Below, piece by piece: positions 1 to 8,646 of a stretch of DNA of 64,000 bases. A model generated the notes under the pieces. It searched no databases and was not told the origin of the DNA. It saw only the letters and a program-made list of their open reading frames with translations. Within the stretch, counting starts at the first letter, position 1, and each line of letters begins with the position of its first letter. Origin of the DNA: Myxococcota bacterium (GTDB taxonomy: Bacteria; Myxococcota; XYA12-FULL-58-9; JALHOP01); NCBI GenBank assembly GCA_022842935.1, contig JALHOP010000002.1, positions 124,001-188,000 on the forward strand, given 5' to 3'. The position numbers were made by a program, and so were the translations under genes.

Positions 1-773
1 CGCACAACCACAACCACGTGCGTATGTGGCGCAGCAATGCGCTGAACATGATCAGCGACTACTGGATCACATGCTTCTATGGCTATCCGGTGTTCGCGTG
101 GATCCCGACGCACAACACCAACCATCACAAGCACAACAACCGGGTTCCCGATTACACGATTACCTACCGTGTCACCGAGGGGAACAACCTGTTCTCGCTG
201 CTCACCTACCCGACGGTCAGCGGGTACTACCAACAAGAGCCCAACCGCCGCTTCATGCGCGAGACATTCCGAAAGAACAAGAAGCGCTTCGCGCACTACA
301 TGGCGCAGTTCGTCATTCTCATCGCCTTCATTGGGGTTGGCTTGTTCCTCGATTGGAAGAAGGCGCTTCTCTACATCGTCATCCCGCAGCAATTCGCGCT
401 CTTCATGGTGCTGATCTTCAACTACATCCAGCACGTCCACGCCGATGAAGAGTCGGACACCAACCACTCGCGCAACTTCACTGGCGCCATCGTGAACTTC
501 TTCTGGTTCAACAACGGCTACCATACGGTCCACCACGACATGCCAGGCCGTCATTGGAGCGACAACAAGAAGGCTCACGAAGCCATCGCGCACACCGTGA
601 ACCCGTCGCTCAACGAGAAGAACTGGCTCTGGTACATGACGCGCGTCTACATCATTGGGTTGTTCGTGCCGTCGATGCGCACCAAGTCGATGCGCCTTGC
701 GCGTCTGGCTGCCAAGGGCCAGGCGGCGACCGTCTCGGCCCACGTTGGCGCGGATGTCGCGCCGGCGGTATGA
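1..773 (+). CDS. Fatty acid desaturase, 5'-truncated by the window
   Basis: Membrane di-iron fatty acid desaturase, which introduces a double bond into an acyl chain using O2 and an electron donor. The open frame runs in from the left edge (codons in phase with position 3), so the true start lies outside; the first codons already read HNHNH, the expected first histidine box. The second box HNTNHH lies about 100 bp further in and the third, HTVHH within NNGYHTVHHDMPGRHW, near 525-545. Hydrophobic segments between boxes 2 and 3 (around 300-430) fit the usual transmembrane hairpin. The C-terminal 30 residues are Ala-rich and non-conserved. All three boxes are intact, so it should be active. Substrate (acyl-lipid or acyl-CoA) and regiospecificity cannot be read from the sequence. 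A weak hairpin follows the stop. Confidence 0.85.
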   Translation, partial: HNHNHVRMWRSNALNMISDYWITCFYGYPVFAWIPTHNTNHHKHNNRVPDYTITYRVTEGNNLFSLLTYPTVSGYYQQEPNRRFMRETFRKNKKRFAHYMAQFVILIAFIGVGLFLDWKKALLYIVIPQQFALFMVLIFNYIQHVHADEESDTNHSRNFTGAIVNFFWFNNGYHTVHHDMPGRHWSDNKKAHEAIAHTVNPSLNEKNWLWYMTRVYIIGLFVPSMRTKSMRLARLAAKGQAATVSAHVGADVAPAV

Positions 774-818
774 GGTCGCGCCTTTTCACGACGCAGCCAA
801 GCCATTAAGTCCCGACAA

Positions 819-837
819 ACCCCGCGCGCTTCGGGGT
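819..837 (+). terminator. Weak GC hairpin after the desaturase
   Basis: A 6-bp inverted repeat (accccg / cggggt) with a 7-nt loop lies between the desaturase stop and the MFS gene. There is no U-tract, so termination is only a possibility; it could equally be chance in GC-rich DNA. Confidence 0.25.
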
Positions 838-849
838 GGTAGCGTCGTC

Positions 850-2289
850 TTGAACCGCTCGCACGTCCTCGCCGGAATCCTGTGCTCCGTCTTCATGACG
901 GCTGTGGAAGCAACGGTGGTGGCCACCGCCATGCCGTCCGTTATCGCGGACTTAGGCGGTGTCGCGCTCTACGGTTGGGTCACAGCTGCTTACCTGCTTG
1001 CCTCGACTGTGACCGTCCCTCTCTACGGCAAGCTCGCCGACATGCGTGGCCGCAAGCCAGTGATGCTCTTCGGTCTGGCTCTCTTCCTGGTCGGATCGGC
1101 AGCCAGTGGTGCAGCCACCAGCACGCTTTTCTTGATTGGCGCGCGAGCGATTCAGGGCCTGGGTGCCGGCGCCATCGCTCCGGTCGCAATCACGATCGTC
1201 GGTGATATTTACAACATCGAGGAGCGGGGTCGCGTCCAAGGTTGGCTGGGGGCCGTCTGGGCGATCGCAGGTGCCGCCGGACCTTTGGTAGGTGGCTTCT
1301 TCGTTGCGACGCTTTCGTGGCGCTGGGTGTTCTGGTTCAACCTGCCGTTCGGGGTCGCCGCATTCCTGGTTCTGTGGCGCGTGTATCACGAGAGTGCAGC
1401 CGAGACATCGAAGCCCATGCGGCTCGACTGGCTCGGCGCGACCTCACTCACCATTGCCTCCGTTGCTCTGCTCGTTTTGGCGGAGCGGCGTGCGGTCGGC
1501 ATCACCCTGCCGCTCACGTGTGCGACGCTCATTGTGTTCATGGTGAGTCAGAAGCGCGTCAATGAGCCGGTCATCCCCGCCGAGTTTTTTCGCAGCCGCT
1601 TCATCACCATGGCGCTCCTCCTCAGCGCGGCCGTCGGCTGCGTCATGCTCGGCTTTCTCACCTACGCACCTCTGTACGTTCAAGGCGTGCTCGCGCGTTC
1701 GCCAGCCGAAGCAGGTTCGGTGGTTACCCCGATGCTCGTCGCTTGGCCGACCGCCTCGTTCATCATCGGCCGCAACTTGCGCCGCGTGGGCTTTCGTCTT
1801 CCCGTCGTGGCTGGGTTGGGGGTTACCGCGCTCGGCTCGGTGCTGCTTGCCATTTGCGTCCCGGGCGCGACGAGCATCTGGCCCTGGTGGATGGGGAGCT
1901 TCTTCCTGGGCGCGGGCATGGGGATGTGCGTCGTCACCATCACGGTCGCGATGCAATCGAGCGTCCCCTGGAATCAGCGCGGCGCGGTCACGGCGCTCGG
2001 CATGTTCACGCGTAGCATGGGCTCGGCAATGGGCGTCGGCGGCCTCGGCGCCTTGCTAATTGCAGGGCTCGAGACCTCTCTCGACCCGGAGCGGATCGGA
2101 GCGCTGCTTGCGCACGGGGATGGTAGCGCTCCGCATATCGATCAAGCTGCGCAGCTCGCCCTGGCGGCGAGCTTCGGTCCGCTTCTATGGACAATGGCCA
2201 CTGTTGCGATGGCGAGCTTCGGCGCAGCTCTGGCCTATCGTCCCCCGGACGTGCAGCCGGCCGTTTCGGCGTCGACGGTGGCCGAATAG
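850..2289 (+). CDS. MFS multidrug exporter, DHA2-like
   Basis: Predicted inner-membrane drug/proton antiporter of about 479 residues. The N-terminal helix carries MTAVEATVVATAMPSV, matching the DHA2-type motif around helix 1, followed by motif A-like GKLADMRGRKP between helices 2 and 3 and the motif GARAIQGLGAGAI. Hydrophobic segments continue to the C-terminus, compatible with 12-14 helices. The start is uncertain: the open frame extends upstream into the desaturase, with an ATG at 754 (overlapping the desaturase by 20 bp); I prefer TTG at 850 because it directly precedes the first helix and has a G-rich stretch (ggggtgg) 11-17 nt upstream. It lies on the same strand as the desaturase, with a weak hairpin between them. 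The substrate is unknown. Confidence 0.85.
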   Translation: MNRSHVLAGILCSVFMTAVEATVVATAMPSVIADLGGVALYGWVTAAYLLASTVTVPLYGKLADMRGRKPVMLFGLALFLVGSAASGAATSTLFLIGARAIQGLGAGAIAPVAITIVGDIYNIEERGRVQGWLGAVWAIAGAAGPLVGGFFVATLSWRWVFWFNLPFGVAAFLVLWRVYHESAAETSKPMRLDWLGATSLTIASVALLVLAERRAVGITLPLTCATLIVFMVSQKRVNEPVIPAEFFRSRFITMALLLSAAVGCVMLGFLTYAPLYVQGVLARSPAEAGSVVTPMLVAWPTASFIIGRNLRRVGFRLPVVAGLGVTALGSVLLAICVPGATSIWPWWMGSFFLGAGMGMCVVTITVAMQSSVPWNQRGAVTALGMFTRSMGSAMGVGGLGALLIAGLETSLDPERIGALLAHGDGSAPHIDQAAQLALAASFGPLLWTMATVAMASFGAALAYRPPDVQPAVSASTVAE

Positions 2290-2410
2290 CCATCGCGCCG
2301 AAGCTCCGACCTGAAGCCTCGCGGGGTGGCTGACAAGCCGGCGAGGCCAGCGTGAGATATCGCAAACATTAGGGTGCTCCCGTAACGTCGTGGCGGGAGG
2401 ACTAACGGAG

Positions 2411-2416
2411 TAGAAT
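2411..2416 (+). promoter_or_regulatory. Candidate -10 element, possibly leaderless
   Basis: TAGAAT (5 of 6 matches to TATAAT) ends 6 nt before the GTG start at 2423, placing the expected transcription start on or next to the start codon. No good -35 is visible at the usual spacing. Confidence 0.4.
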
Positions 2417-2422
2417 ACCCGC

Positions 2423-2986
2423 GTGATTCGTCGCCCCATGCGTATCGCCCCTCTATCGCGTCAGCATCGCGAAAACGTGCTCGAGTGGCTCAATGACCCA
2501 GCTATCGGGGACAGTCTCGACATCAAGCTTCCGCTCGGCATGCACCACATCGTGCAACGCGAGTTGCCCGTCTATGACCGCGATCGCGTACTGTCGATGG
2601 AGAGTGTGTTCATCTACGAGGTAACCGACGCCAACGGCCTCCTCGTTGGCTTCTGCTTATCGTACGCTTTCGACGACGATTCACCCGACGTGCGCGAGCT
2701 CGACTACGCGCTCCCCGGTCTCAACAAGAGCTCACCTGCCGCAACCTTCGAAACGATGGTCCGCATAGCCCACGCGGTGTTCTCGACGGAGAAGCCGCGC
2801 GAGCTACGCGTCTATATGCGCAACGGCGCGACGGTACCGGGACACGTTAGGGTCTTTACGCGCTTCGGTTGCGAGGTCGTAGCGTATTCGCCGCGAAAGA
2901 ATCTTCGTGGCGTACAGTTCAAATTGGTGCCGGATGACTACTACGCCTCCGCGGTCATCAAGCGTTACGGCATCGCCCGACAGTGA
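2423..2986 (+). CDS. GNAT-like N-acetyltransferase-fold protein
   Basis: 187-residue soluble protein. The N-terminus (PLSRQHRENVLEWLNDP) and the central strand, VFIYEVTDANGLLVGFCLSY, resemble the alpha1 and beta2-beta4 region of GNAT acetyltransferases, but I do not see a clear R/Q-x-x-G-x-G/A acetyl-CoA loop, so catalytic activity is uncertain. GTG 2423 is preferred over ATG 2438 because ACGGAG (2405-2410) sits 12 nt upstream and TAGAAT abuts it, which would also fit a leaderless message. Flanked by the MFS gene (same strand) and the convergent pncA. Function and acceptor substrate are unknown. Confidence 0.5.
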   Translation: MIRRPMRIAPLSRQHRENVLEWLNDPAIGDSLDIKLPLGMHHIVQRELPVYDRDRVLSMESVFIYEVTDANGLLVGFCLSYAFDDDSPDVRELDYALPGLNKSSPAATFETMVRIAHAVFSTEKPRELRVYMRNGATVPGHVRVFTRFGCEVVAYSPRKNLRGVQFKLVPDDYYASAVIKRYGIARQ

Positions 2987-3017
2987 AGGCGCGGCTCCGC
3001 CGGTTTCTTCAACAGGT

Positions 3018-3614
3018 TCATACAATTGCGATGCCGACTGACCGCATTTCCTCGAGGGCGCGCTGCGCGTCACCCGGCGTGACGTCGACACCGCGGCAGC
3101 CTTCGCTGAAGACACGAACCGTGAAGCCCAAATCGCGGGCGTCGAGCGCGGTGAACTTCACACAGTAGTCGGTAGCGAGGCCAAGAATGTCCACGCTGTC
3201 GACTCCCCGTCGGCGCAACTCTTTCGAAAGGTCGGTCTGCTTGCGGTGTCCGTTGTCGAAGAATCCGCTATAGCTGTCGATGACGGGGTCCGTGCCTTTG
3301 CGAGTCACGTGGGTGAAGCGACTGGTGTCGAGCGTTGGATGGAACTCGGCCCCTCGCGTGCCCTGGACGCAGTGCACTGGCCACATCATCTGCTGAAGCC
3401 CGTCGAGGTCACGAATGTCGTGAACTTTGGCACCGGGGTTGTTCACAGCGAAGCTGCGGTGACTTTTCGGATGCCAGTCTTGCGTCGCCACGACGACGGC
3501 GTATTGAGGCATGAGCCGGTTCGCGACCGCGACGACCGCATCGCCGCCAGGAACGGCCAGCGCGCCGCCGGGACAGAAGTCATTTTGAATGTCTATGACC
3601 AGCAAGGCGCGCAT
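3018..3614 (-). CDS. pncA: Nicotinamidase (PncA-type)
   Basis: Cytosolic isochorismatase-fold hydrolase converting nicotinamide to nicotinate and ammonia, the first step of the deamidating NAD salvage route. With the start at ATG 3614 the protein is 198 residues, typical for PncA. The catalytic triad is visible as Asp8 (VIDIQNDF), Lys106 (TRKGTD) and Cys151 (GLATDYC); the metal ligands Asp46, His48 and His52 lie in QDWHPKSH. The open frame extends 20 codons upstream without conservation, so the internal Met is the start. The product feeds nicotinate phosphoribosyltransferase, encoded about 12 kb away with nadE in this window. It ends close to the convergent GNAT-like gene. Confidence 0.93.
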   Translation of the reverse strand: MRALLVIDIQNDFCPGGALAVPGGDAVVAVANRLMPQYAVVVATQDWHPKSHRSFAVNNPGAKVHDIRDLDGLQQMMWPVHCVQGTRGAEFHPTLDTSRFTHVTRKGTDPVIDSYSGFFDNGHRKQTDLSKELRRRGVDSVDILGLATDYCVKFTALDARDLGFTVRVFSEGCRGVDVTPGDAQRALEEMRSVGIAIV

Positions 3615-3700
3615 AGCGCATCCATGATCAGCTCCCCCGACAGATGATACGCCACGCTCCGCCGCCGAGATCAAGCCGTGGTGCTCCGCGACGCGCGGTA

Positions 3701-4501
3701 TCAGCGCGCTCGCACCGCGATCATTGCCTGCACGGCGGCCGTTGCGGCCGCGTCGAGCTGGTCTTGGGCTCGTCTCACCACTCGGTCCAGCTCGCCACCA
3801 CCGCCGTCGCGCGCGAAGTGTCTGCTGCGCGCGGCGAGAGCCATCACTTCGTGAGCATTGAGATGGTCGAGCGTGGTGCTGGGTCGAGGCAAAGAAGGAA
3901 TTCTGTACAGGAGTGCCTCGACTGCCTGCGCAGCCCTCCGTGCGGTGTCGTCACAAGCGCCCTCGACGGGGGGCGCGAACAGGAGAGCCTGTGTCACGAG
4001 CTCGGCTCCCGCTTCGTGACCGCAGTAGATGTTCGCCTCCTCGAGAGCAGCGATCGCCGCATAACGCATGGTCGCGAGGCTCGTTGGGTCATCCGCCAAA
4101 GCGGCATTGATAGCGCTATCACGGATCTCCTCTGCCCTCACTCGCGACACGTGCGAGGAGCTCGGTCGCGCCGGGAGAGCGCAGCGCACAGCGCCCCATA
4201 GAGCGAGGGCCCCTGCAACGCCTTCGCCGATGCCGGTAAGCACACCGACGAGCACACCTGCGGCTATGGGGACGGCATGCGGCGCGCCCTGACGCAGAAG
4301 CTCGAGGAGACTCGGCTGGACTGTTGCGACCCTTTGGCGGGCTTTCACGCGATAGTCGTAAGCCCTCACCACGAGGTCGGCGAAGCGATGCGCGGGCTCG
4401 GGAACCTCGACCGCGAGTCCGACGCGGACTGTTTGTTCGAGCGAACGTCGCTCGACAGGGCCTGGCGTCGCCGTGGCGACCGGAACGACCGTGTAGCTCA
4501 T
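3701..4501 (-). CDS. Unknown membrane-hairpin plus helical protein
   Basis: I do not recognise this 266-residue protein. Residues 1-70 are hydrophilic, residues about 75-110 form a hydrophobic hairpin (HAVPIAAGVLVGVLTGIGE...), and the rest is Ala/Arg-rich and predicted helical. It is the last gene of a three-gene operon: its ATG overlaps the stop of the upstream gene in an ATGA (4498-4501), implying translational coupling. Its layout (N-terminal tail, two hydrophobic helices, helical C-terminal domain) is shared with the adjacent 4498-5430 gene and with 48621-49412, suggesting a paralogous family. No catalytic motif is apparent. Confidence 0.6.
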   Translation of the reverse strand: MSYTVVPVATATPGPVERRSLEQTVRVGLAVEVPEPAHRFADLVVRAYDYRVKARQRVATVQPSLLELLRQGAPHAVPIAAGVLVGVLTGIGEGVAGALALWGAVRCALPARPSSSHVSRVRAEEIRDSAINAALADDPTSLATMRYAAIAALEEANIYCGHEAGAELVTQALLFAPPVEGACDDTARRAAQAVEALLYRIPSLPRPSTTLDHLNAHEVMALAARSRHFARDGGGGELDRVVRRAQDQLDAAATAAVQAMIAVRAR

Positions 4502-5430
4502 GTCACATCGCTCCCGTGGCTAACGAGCTTCACGTCGAGTGCGGGGGGTTGCAGAGAGGGCGGGACGACGTGGGGGACGGCATCACGCAAGCTCTTGTGC
4601 TGACCCGCGGCGAACAAGCGTCGCAACACCGGGGCGACCGCATCGCGTTCGGCTTGCGAGCCTGCGTTTCGCGCCTGTTCGAGAATCTCGACATGACTCG
4701 GGGCGATACGAACTTCGGAGGCAAGGGTTCGCGCGAGGCGCCCTAGGTCGACCAAACGTTGTGCCTGTGCCTCGACCTGCGCCGACGGCGCGGGGATGGC
4801 ATCGCGGAGCGCCTCGAGATGCGCATGCGCATCAGGCGTAGTGCACTGATCCTTTGCAGAGATGGCGAGCCAGCTGTCGATCACGGAACGCACCACGGCA
4901 TCAGACCGCGGTTCGCCCGCGGTCGTTACCATCTCAACGAAGCTCGCGATCTCAGCGAGGTCGGCTGTCGAAGCTTTGGTGGCGGCCGCGCGCTCGACCT
5001 CACGAGCTGCGATGGCTTCTGCACGTAGACTGCGCACCGCGGCCACTGGGGCCCAGGTAAACGGAGCAATGCCAGCAAGAGCGAGCGCAAGATCGCTGAC
5101 ACCCGCGGCACCGAAGGCGGTCAAGAGAGCGAGGCTCGCCGGTGTGGCAAACAGAACAGCACGCTTGGCGGTGTGCCAAAGCGCACCATCGAGGGTACCG
5201 TCCCCAGCACGAATCGAGCGGGCGAACGCGACCGATGGTAGCTCATTCACCCGCTTGCCCTTGCCCGTCAGCACGATCTCGAAGCGGCGATTGAGCGCGA
5301 GGCCGAGCTCGAAGGCTTTTCGGATGCTTGCAACATCCGCAACCGGGTCGAACACGGCGGGCAAGGCCGCCGCATCTTGCGAACCCAGCACCAGCGTAGG
5401 CGACGTGTGCGCGAGAGCGGTGCGAATCAC
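4498..5430 (-). CDS. Unknown membrane-hairpin plus helical protein
   Basis: Unrecognised 310-residue protein, middle gene of the 6644-to-3701 operon. The start is chosen as GTG 5430, which overlaps the upstream stop as GTGA; the open frame continues 21 codons further upstream inside the previous gene without support. Residues near 90-145 contain two hydrophobic helices (AVLFATPASLALLTAFGAAG and LALALAGIAPFTWAPV), and the C-terminal half is alpha-helical with repeated Ala/Leu/Arg heptads, possibly HEAT-like. It ends in an ATGA overlap with the 3701-4501 gene. Coupling of all three genes suggests a stoichiometric complex, probably membrane-associated. Function unknown. Confidence 0.6.
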   Translation of the reverse strand: MIRTALAHTSPTLVLGSQDAAALPAVFDPVADVASIRKAFELGLALNRRFEIVLTGKGKRVNELPSVAFARSIRAGDGTLDGALWHTAKRAVLFATPASLALLTAFGAAGVSDLALALAGIAPFTWAPVAAVRSLRAEAIAAREVERAAATKASTADLAEIASFVEMVTTAGEPRSDAVVRSVIDSWLAISAKDQCTTPDAHAHLEALRDAIPAPSAQVEAQAQRLVDLGRLARTLASEVRIAPSHVEILEQARNAGSQAERDAVAPVLRRLFAAGQHKSLRDAVPHVVPPSLQPPALDVKLVSHGSDVT

Positions 5431-6644
5431 GGGGCCTTCTCTATGAGCGTGCCGAGAGTTGGGGCACTGTAGCCAGGCTCGCGGGGTCGCCATTCGAAGC
5501 GCGTGGTCGTCGCGGTGCGGAGGCGGTTGAGCTCTTGGCGGTGCGTAACCGCGTCGCCAACGTAGAGCTCGAATGTGCGTGGACCATCGACAGCACGCGG
5601 CAAGACATACCCCTCGGACTGTTCTTCGATAGCGGAGCGTTGATGTCGGACGGCACCGCCCCCGGCCAACGCAACAGCAAGCGATGCAGCAAGCGGTGCA
5701 TCGAGACTAGCGAGTTGTGCGTCGCTCAACTGACGAACCACGGCACGCGCAAGGGCGGCGCGTTGCTCCGGGGATTCGAGCGGCTCCGGAGCCGAGCGAT
5801 ACCCCCGCGCAAGCGGCAACAGGGCGGCAAGCAAGCGCGGTGATGATGTGAGACCTTGGCCGGGATTGTCCCAAGCACGCACGAGTTGGGTCGCCAACCG
5901 CTCGATGTCGGGACCAAACCTCGGCCAGCTTTGCTCGACGCTGGCAAGAAGCTTCGGAATTTGGTCGCGCGGTGCGCGGACAAGCTCGCGCGCAAGCTTG
6001 CCCTCGCGCAGTCCTTGAGCCGCACCTGCGGAGGGCGAGGCGAGAGGCGCGGAGGGTGACACACCCGTGACCGCACCCGATCGGACCGCATCGGCATAGA
6101 TGGCTCGGAAGACGCGGGCGCGCTGTTCGCTGACCTTGTGCGCATTCATCGCGATAACCTCATCGGCCTGCGGTATGTTCCGGTCGGCCACCAGGCGGCT
6201 CGCCGTCGTGATGCTCTCTCGATCAGCATCCGTGATCACGCCATCGGCAGCGACCTCATCGATAGCGGCATGAAGTTGGGCGGGCGTTCCCCGCTTCGCT
6301 GACGCGTACACATGCGCTAGCCGTTCGACCCACGCGCGTTCGCCTTCATCGACCTGGTTCAGTCGCGCGACGGGGACGTTGTCGTCCACAGATGCGACCG
6401 CCATACGAACGAGCTCGGCACGCCTCTTTGCGGTGAGGCGGTCGTCGGTCGCGAGAAGCGAGATCGCCATGCGGAGCCCGTGCCACTCCCACCCCGGTTT
6501 GTCGTTGAGCAGGACGTTTGCCTCAAGGTAGGCATCGACCTCGGCGACACTGGTCGTCCCATCAGCCCGACCGCTCGCCCGGTCCGCTACAGCGGCCCGG
6601 GCCCGATGAGCGTCGTTCGTCAAGCGTTCGATGGCGACAGTCAT
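5427..6644 (-). CDS. Unknown all-helical protein, first gene of coupled operon
   Basis: Unrecognised 405-residue soluble protein. ATG 6644 is chosen because AAGAGG sits 6 nt upstream; the frame continues 17 codons further upstream without a ribosome-binding site. It is predicted almost entirely helical and has no signal peptide or membrane segment. Around residues 140-155, AADGVITDADRESI looks like an EF-hand-type loop (acidic residues spaced around a Gly), comparable to GDGIDEAEAAVL in the 8647-9711 protein; calcium binding is a guess. A Ser/Ala/Pro linker around residues 205-222 (VSPSAPLASPSAGAA) separates two helical domains. It overlaps the next gene by GTGA. Confidence 0.6.
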   Translation of the reverse strand: MTVAIERLTNDAHRARAAVADRASGRADGTTSVAEVDAYLEANVLLNDKPGWEWHGLRMAISLLATDDRLTAKRRAELVRMAVASVDDNVPVARLNQVDEGERAWVERLAHVYASAKRGTPAQLHAAIDEVAADGVITDADRESITTASRLVADRNIPQADEVIAMNAHKVSEQRARVFRAIYADAVRSGAVTGVSPSAPLASPSAGAAQGLREGKLARELVRAPRDQIPKLLASVEQSWPRFGPDIERLATQLVRAWDNPGQGLTSSPRLLAALLPLARGYRSAPEPLESPEQRAALARAVVRQLSDAQLASLDAPLAASLAVALAGGGAVRHQRSAIEEQSEGYVLPRAVDGPRTFELYVGDAVTHRQELNRLRTATTTRFEWRPREPGYSAPTLGTLIEKAP

Positions 6645-6883
6645 CCTCGACCTCTTCGCTCGCGACGGTCGCGCGAGCGCCATTCGGGCAAACAACGCCC
6701 GGTTTCATGATTCGGGTCGAAATATCGGTGAGGCTCTACCCTTCGATGCTCCCACGACCCTGACGGTGTAGCAGGCTGGTGAGCGCCCGGTCCTGGTCAC
6801 CCCACAACGAACGTCAACGATAACGAACCACTTCGTTCTTGCGGGGTTTCGGCGCTTGCGCCTGCCCGTGCGCAAAGGAGCCC

Positions 6884-7282
6884 ATGAGCTACGTCAGACC
6901 TCTCACTCACTCTCCGAGTCTCAAGGAAGACGGACCGCCACCGGCCCGCTCGCCAGGCGTCAGCGTCGAACCAGCGCTCGCCGTACTGCTCACGAAAGGG
7001 CCGCGAGCGCTCCTGCAAGTCGTGGTGCGCTTCGTGGGCACGCGCGTTCGCCCTGGTCCTCCGTCTACGCTCAAAGAGCGCCGTGAGGAGGCAGGGCAGG
7101 CCAACGCAGCGAACATGGCTGCGGCGATCGCAGCGACCCGCAAAGCTACGGGCCAGACCCCGCGTGGACTCAACGTGTTCGCGCTAACCTCGGCTGTCTA
7201 TCTCGAAGCAACGCCGGTGTTCATCAAGGCGCTGCTCGAGCAACCGGGCGTGGTCGGTGCCGCGTTGAATCGCCAAACTTAA
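6884..7282 (+). CDS. Small protein of unknown function
   Basis: 132-residue protein I do not recognise. ATG 6884 is supported by a strong Shine-Dalgarno, AAAGGAG at 6874-6880, 3 nt before it; a longer frame starts upstream at 6839 but lacks such a site. The first 40 residues are Pro/Ser-rich and probably disordered; the rest is predicted helical with an Ala/Asn-rich stretch (EEAGQANAANMAAAIAATRK) and a hydrophobic C-terminal helix region that is too short for a confident membrane span. It is divergent from the 6644-3701 operon, with a 239-bp shared upstream region containing a small inverted repeat (aacgaa/ttcgtt at 6822-6837). Confidence 0.5.
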   Translation: MSYVRPLTHSPSLKEDGPPPARSPGVSVEPALAVLLTKGPRALLQVVVRFVGTRVRPGPPSTLKERREEAGQANAANMAAAIAATRKATGQTPRGLNVFALTSAVYLEATPVFIKALLEQPGVVGAALNRQT

Positions 7283-7383
7283 CCCCAGTGCTCGAGCGGC
7301 GGGGTTAGACCTGTAGGGGCCGCGGCGTTTCTCATGGCCCCCGCACGCATCAAGCGGCCTCAACGCGAGCGTTGAAGTACGCC

Positions 7384-8430
7384 TTAGTGGAGTAAAGTCG
7401 GTGCCACACGCTCGGCCGCCGCAAGCCAGACAGCGGCGTCGTCGCTATTGCCCTGAGTCTGGGCGTCGTTGGCTCGGGTCCGGAGCAGGGCTGCGATCTG
7501 CGCCGCATTGTCCGCGCCGCGGAGCGTACCCCAATCGAAGGAGGAGGCGACTCTGACGCGAATCGCGCCGCGCGCCAGCATCGTCGCGATGGCCGTGGAA
7601 CGCGCTTGGAGCGTCCGCTCGAGCGGCCCCTCGACCTCGAGCCCATGCGAGTTGGGTTTGCTCGCAATGCTCCTGCTTGCGGCGGTGCCGGGGCTGGGCT
7701 TTCCCACGAAGGCGTCTGTGGTGGGTGGTCGGGGCGCCGCAGAAGGCCCGATGACGAATCCACTCCCCATGGTCGCGCTGGCGTGCCTGGTTTGCTCGAC
7801 GGTCGCGACCTCCAACTTGGGACGCGTGCCGTTCAGGTAGCCCGCAAGACGCATGTCACCGCCATTGACGTCTCTGCCTGCGGTGCGAACGGTGTCCCAC
7901 GCCCAGCCCACCTCGGGGTCTTTGGCTTCGAGCTCGCGGGAGGCCGCGAGGGCGTCCCGCATCGCGTTGTCGACTTGACGCTGACGCTCCTCGGCCAGTC
8001 GCTTGGACTCTTCGAAGACTCGCCTCTGCGCGTCGTCGCGCTCACGCGCCACAGGGAGCATCATGTTGGCGCGGTCGAGCGCCTCCATGGCCGTGCGGAA
8101 CGCGAAGTTCGCACGTGCTACACCGTCGTTGGCACGCGCTATTTTTGCCTTGGCATCCCGAACGCGCTGTTCGTACGCAGCTTGCGCCGCCTGATCGACC
8201 TTACCGTCAGGGCCGGGCTTCGGCGGCTCGAGCGCCGCCAGCTCGCGCATGGCTTGGGCGAGCGTCTGCAACGCTGCAGAGAGGCGATCGCTCGCCGCCA
8301 CAACCATGTTTTGGGCCGCCTGCACCATGGCAGCGGCATCAGCTGCGTGAGTTGGGGACCAATTGGTGTCGGAGAAGGTGTAGGCGACTCCCGCGGTACC
8401 AATATCGTGTGCTTGAATCGAGACGGACAT
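7384..8430 (-). CDS. Unknown protein with long coiled-coil region
   Basis: 348-residue protein with no recognisable family. The ATG at 8430 (MSVSIQAHDIGTAG) is chosen; the frame runs 40 codons further upstream with low-complexity translation. Residues 30-185 are rich in Ala, Glu, Arg and Gln with heptad periodicity (for example ERDDAQRRVFEESKRLAEER), predicted coiled coil. The middle region around 230-280 is Pro/Ser-rich linker, and the last 80 residues are helical with NDAQTQGNSDDAAVWLAAAE, which resembles a TPR-like helix pair. No signal peptide. It is divergent from the 8647-9711 gene across 216 bp. Confidence 0.55.
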   Translation of the reverse strand: MSVSIQAHDIGTAGVAYTFSDTNWSPTHAADAAAMVQAAQNMVVAASDRLSAALQTLAQAMRELAALEPPKPGPDGKVDQAAQAAYEQRVRDAKAKIARANDGVARANFAFRTAMEALDRANMMLPVARERDDAQRRVFEESKRLAEERQRQVDNAMRDALAASRELEAKDPEVGWAWDTVRTAGRDVNGGDMRLAGYLNGTRPKLEVATVEQTRHASATMGSGFVIGPSAAPRPPTTDAFVGKPSPGTAASRSIASKPNSHGLEVEGPLERTLQARSTAIATMLARGAIRVRVASSFDWGTLRGADNAAQIAALLRTRANDAQTQGNSDDAAVWLAAAERVAPTLLH

Positions 8431-8646
8431 GGTGGTCCTGGCCTTTGGTTCATGTGATCGTACCGGCGCCTGTCTCTCGATGGCTCGGCACCCCGCCTGC
8501 CGTGCGGTCAGGCTCGGCTGCCGCCCTGACGACACGCCAGGCAACACCAACGTCGTGCACCTGTCGCCGGGTCAGAAGCGCGCATCGCAACGTGGCTGGG
8601 TGTGGCCCGATAAACCGGGCTTCCCCAACATCCCGGAGCGTCGCCC

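Noticed and set aside
7281-7306. Terminator hairpin after the 6884-7282 gene
   Set aside because: Only a 6-bp stem (aacccc/ggggtt) with a 14-nt loop that overlaps the stop codon; too weak to call.
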